Positions 5,337 through 6,310 of a stretch of 6,310 nt of DNA are shown here, piece by piece. Origin of the DNA: Bacteroidota bacterium. Its GTDB lineage: Bacteria > Bacteroidota > Bacteroidia > Sphingobacteriales > Sphingobacteriaceae. A model generated the notes under the pieces. It saw nothing but the letters and a program-made list of their open reading frames with translations, had not been told where the DNA came from and ran no database searches. Where the stretch lies: the NCBI GenBank assembly GCA_025355225.1, contig JANYAB010000697.1:1-6310 (forward strand), in the 5' to 3' direction. How positions within the stretch are numbered: position 1 is the stretch's first letter; each line of letters begins with the position of its first letter. Both the position numbers and the translations under genes were made by a program.

Positions 5337-6310
5337 TTATTTTAATATTTCAGTTACCTGACCAGCGCCTACAGTACGGCCACCTTCGCGGATAGCGAAA
5401 CGTAAACCTTTTTCCATAGCGATAGCGTTGATCAACTTTACAGTGATGGTAACATTATCACCAGGCATAACCATTTCTACACCTTCGGCCAGGCTGATTT
5501 CGCCGGTTACGTCAGTTGTGCGGAAATAGAATTGCGGACGGTATTTGTTGAAGAATGGTGTGTGACGACCACCTTCTGCTTTTGACAATACGTAAACTTC
5601 AGCTTTGAAATCTGTATGCGGGGTTACTGAACCTGGTTTGCAAATAACCATACCACGACGGATATCAGTTTTTTCAATACCACGTAACAATAAACCTACG
5701 TTATCACCCGCTTCACCCCTGTCAAGGATCTTGCGGAACATCTCAACACCAGTTACGGTTGATTTTAAGTTCTCAGCACCCATACCCAGGATATCAACCT
5801 GCTCGCCAGAGTTGATTACACCACGCTCGATACGACCTGTAGCAACAGTACCACGACCAGTGATCGAGAATACATCTTCAACAGGCATAAGGAATGGCAA
5901 TTCAGTTAAACGTGGAGGGATTGGAATGTGTGCATCCACAGCATCCATCAATTCCATGATTTTTCCAACCCATTTAGGATCGCCGTTCAAACCACCAAGG
6001 GCCGAACCTTGTATAACCGGAATATCATCACCAGGATATTCGTAGAATGATAATAATTCGCGAATTTCCATTTCAACTAATTCCAATAATTCCGGATCGT
6101 CAACCATGTCAACTTTATTCATAAACACAACCAATGAAGGCACGCCTACCTGGCGGGCTAACAGGATGTGCTCACGAGTTTGAGGCATCGGACCATCAGT
6201 AGCAGCCACTACTATAATAGCACCGTCCATTTGAGCCGCACCAGTTACCATGTTCTTCACATAATCCGCGTGACCTGGACAGTCAACGTGTGCATAGTGA
6301 CGGGTAGCAG
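5337..6310 (-). CDS. tuf: Elongation factor Tu (partial, N-terminus beyond window)
   Basis: EF-Tu is the GTPase that delivers aminoacyl-tRNA to the ribosomal A site. The frame is open to the window edge; 323 residues plus the stop are present and about 70 N-terminal residues, including the P-loop and switch I, are missing. Visible are the G3 motif DCPGH (6284–6270), the G4 motif NKVD (6119–6108), the G5-type GSAL, the domain 2 stretch [18 protein letters not shown], and domain 3 with [24 protein letters not shown] and [17 protein letters not shown] at the C-terminus. A GTG at 6260 is the internal Val of DYVKNM, not a start. The Gln of RQVGVP and the Ala of VGAG, positions where kirromycin-type resistance changes occur in E. 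coli, are unchanged. It is followed by a 130-base repeat-rich spacer and tRNA-Trp. Confidence 0.98.
   Translation of the reverse strand, partial: ATRHYAHVDCPGHADYVKNMVTGAAQMDGAIIVVAATDGPMPQTREHILLARQVGVPSLVVFMNKVDMVDDPELLELVEMEIRELLSFYEYPGDDIPVIQGSALGGLNGDPKWVGKIMELMDAVDAHIPIPPRLTELPFLMPVEDVFSITGRGTVATGRIERGVINSGEQVDILGMGAENLKSTVTGVEMFRKILDRGEAGDNVGLLLRGIEKTDIRRGMVICKPGSVTPHTDFKAEVYVLSKAEGGRHTPFFNKYRPQFYFRTTDVTGEISLAEGVEMVMPGDNVTITVKLINAIAMEKGLRFAIREGGRTVGAGQVTEILK

Noticed and set aside
5605..6045. Plus-strand open frame of 146 codons antisense to tuf
   Set aside because: tuf is strongly conserved and biased in codon use, which commonly leaves long antisense frames; no domain is seen.
6258..6260. 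GTG at 6260 as the start of tuf
   Set aside because: Upstream codons continue the EF-Tu sequence without a break ([16 protein letters not shown]), so it is an internal Val and the gene is cut by the window edge.

Overview
The window is an ordinary but informative piece of core genome: the translation/transcription cluster tuf – tRNA-Trp – secE – nusG – rplK – rplA – rplJ – rplL – rpoB, all read from the minus strand, so transcription runs from high to low coordinates. Both ends are cut. tuf lacks roughly its first 70 codons beyond base 6310, and rpoB continues past base 1 with only its first 567 codons present. The gene order, the single-span SecE, the A-rich and largely Shine-Dalgarno-free start regions, and the protein sequences point to a Bacteroidota member. 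My best guess is the Sphingobacteriales (Pedobacter/Mucilaginibacter-like); the genus is inference only. No CRISPR, phage, insertion sequence or transposase gene is visible, and no gene-free stretch exceeds 221 bases.

Layout from upstream to downstream: tuf (6310–5337, EF-Tu); a 130-base spacer packed with C/G-block inverted repeats and a strong hairpin; tRNA-Trp(CCA) (5206–5136); secE (5113–4919); nusG (4908–4366); a 179-base spacer with a long palindrome; rplK (4186–3746); a 156-base spacer with a second copy of that palindrome; rplA (3589–2891); rplJ only 2 bases later (2888–2370); rplL (2311–1925); a 221-base spacer with a G+C-rich hairpin, a third palindrome and possible internal promoters; then rpoB (1703–1).

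The genes form one functional set. EF-Tu delivers aminoacyl-tRNA, L11/L1/L10/L12 build the L1 stalk and the factor-binding stalk that EF-Tu touches, NusG ties RNA polymerase to the ribosome, SecE is part of the translocon, and RpoB is the RNA polymerase beta subunit. Co-transcription of most or all of it is likely, with an attenuation or re-initiation point possible before rpoB.

The least ordinary part is the spacers. Every spacer over 100 bases carries an imperfect inverted repeat. Two of these are copies of one element, about 112 and 126 bases long, with 32-nt arms built from 7-nt ATTTCGG/ATTTCGA steps. These copies flank rplK and share a perfect 27-bp inverted match. A third palindrome, before rpoB, has the same 7-nt rhythm with a different unit (ATTTGAG). 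In three of the four spacers the palindrome begins within a few bases of the preceding stop codon. I see no new protein system here; the repeat family and its RNA folds are the items most worth checking.
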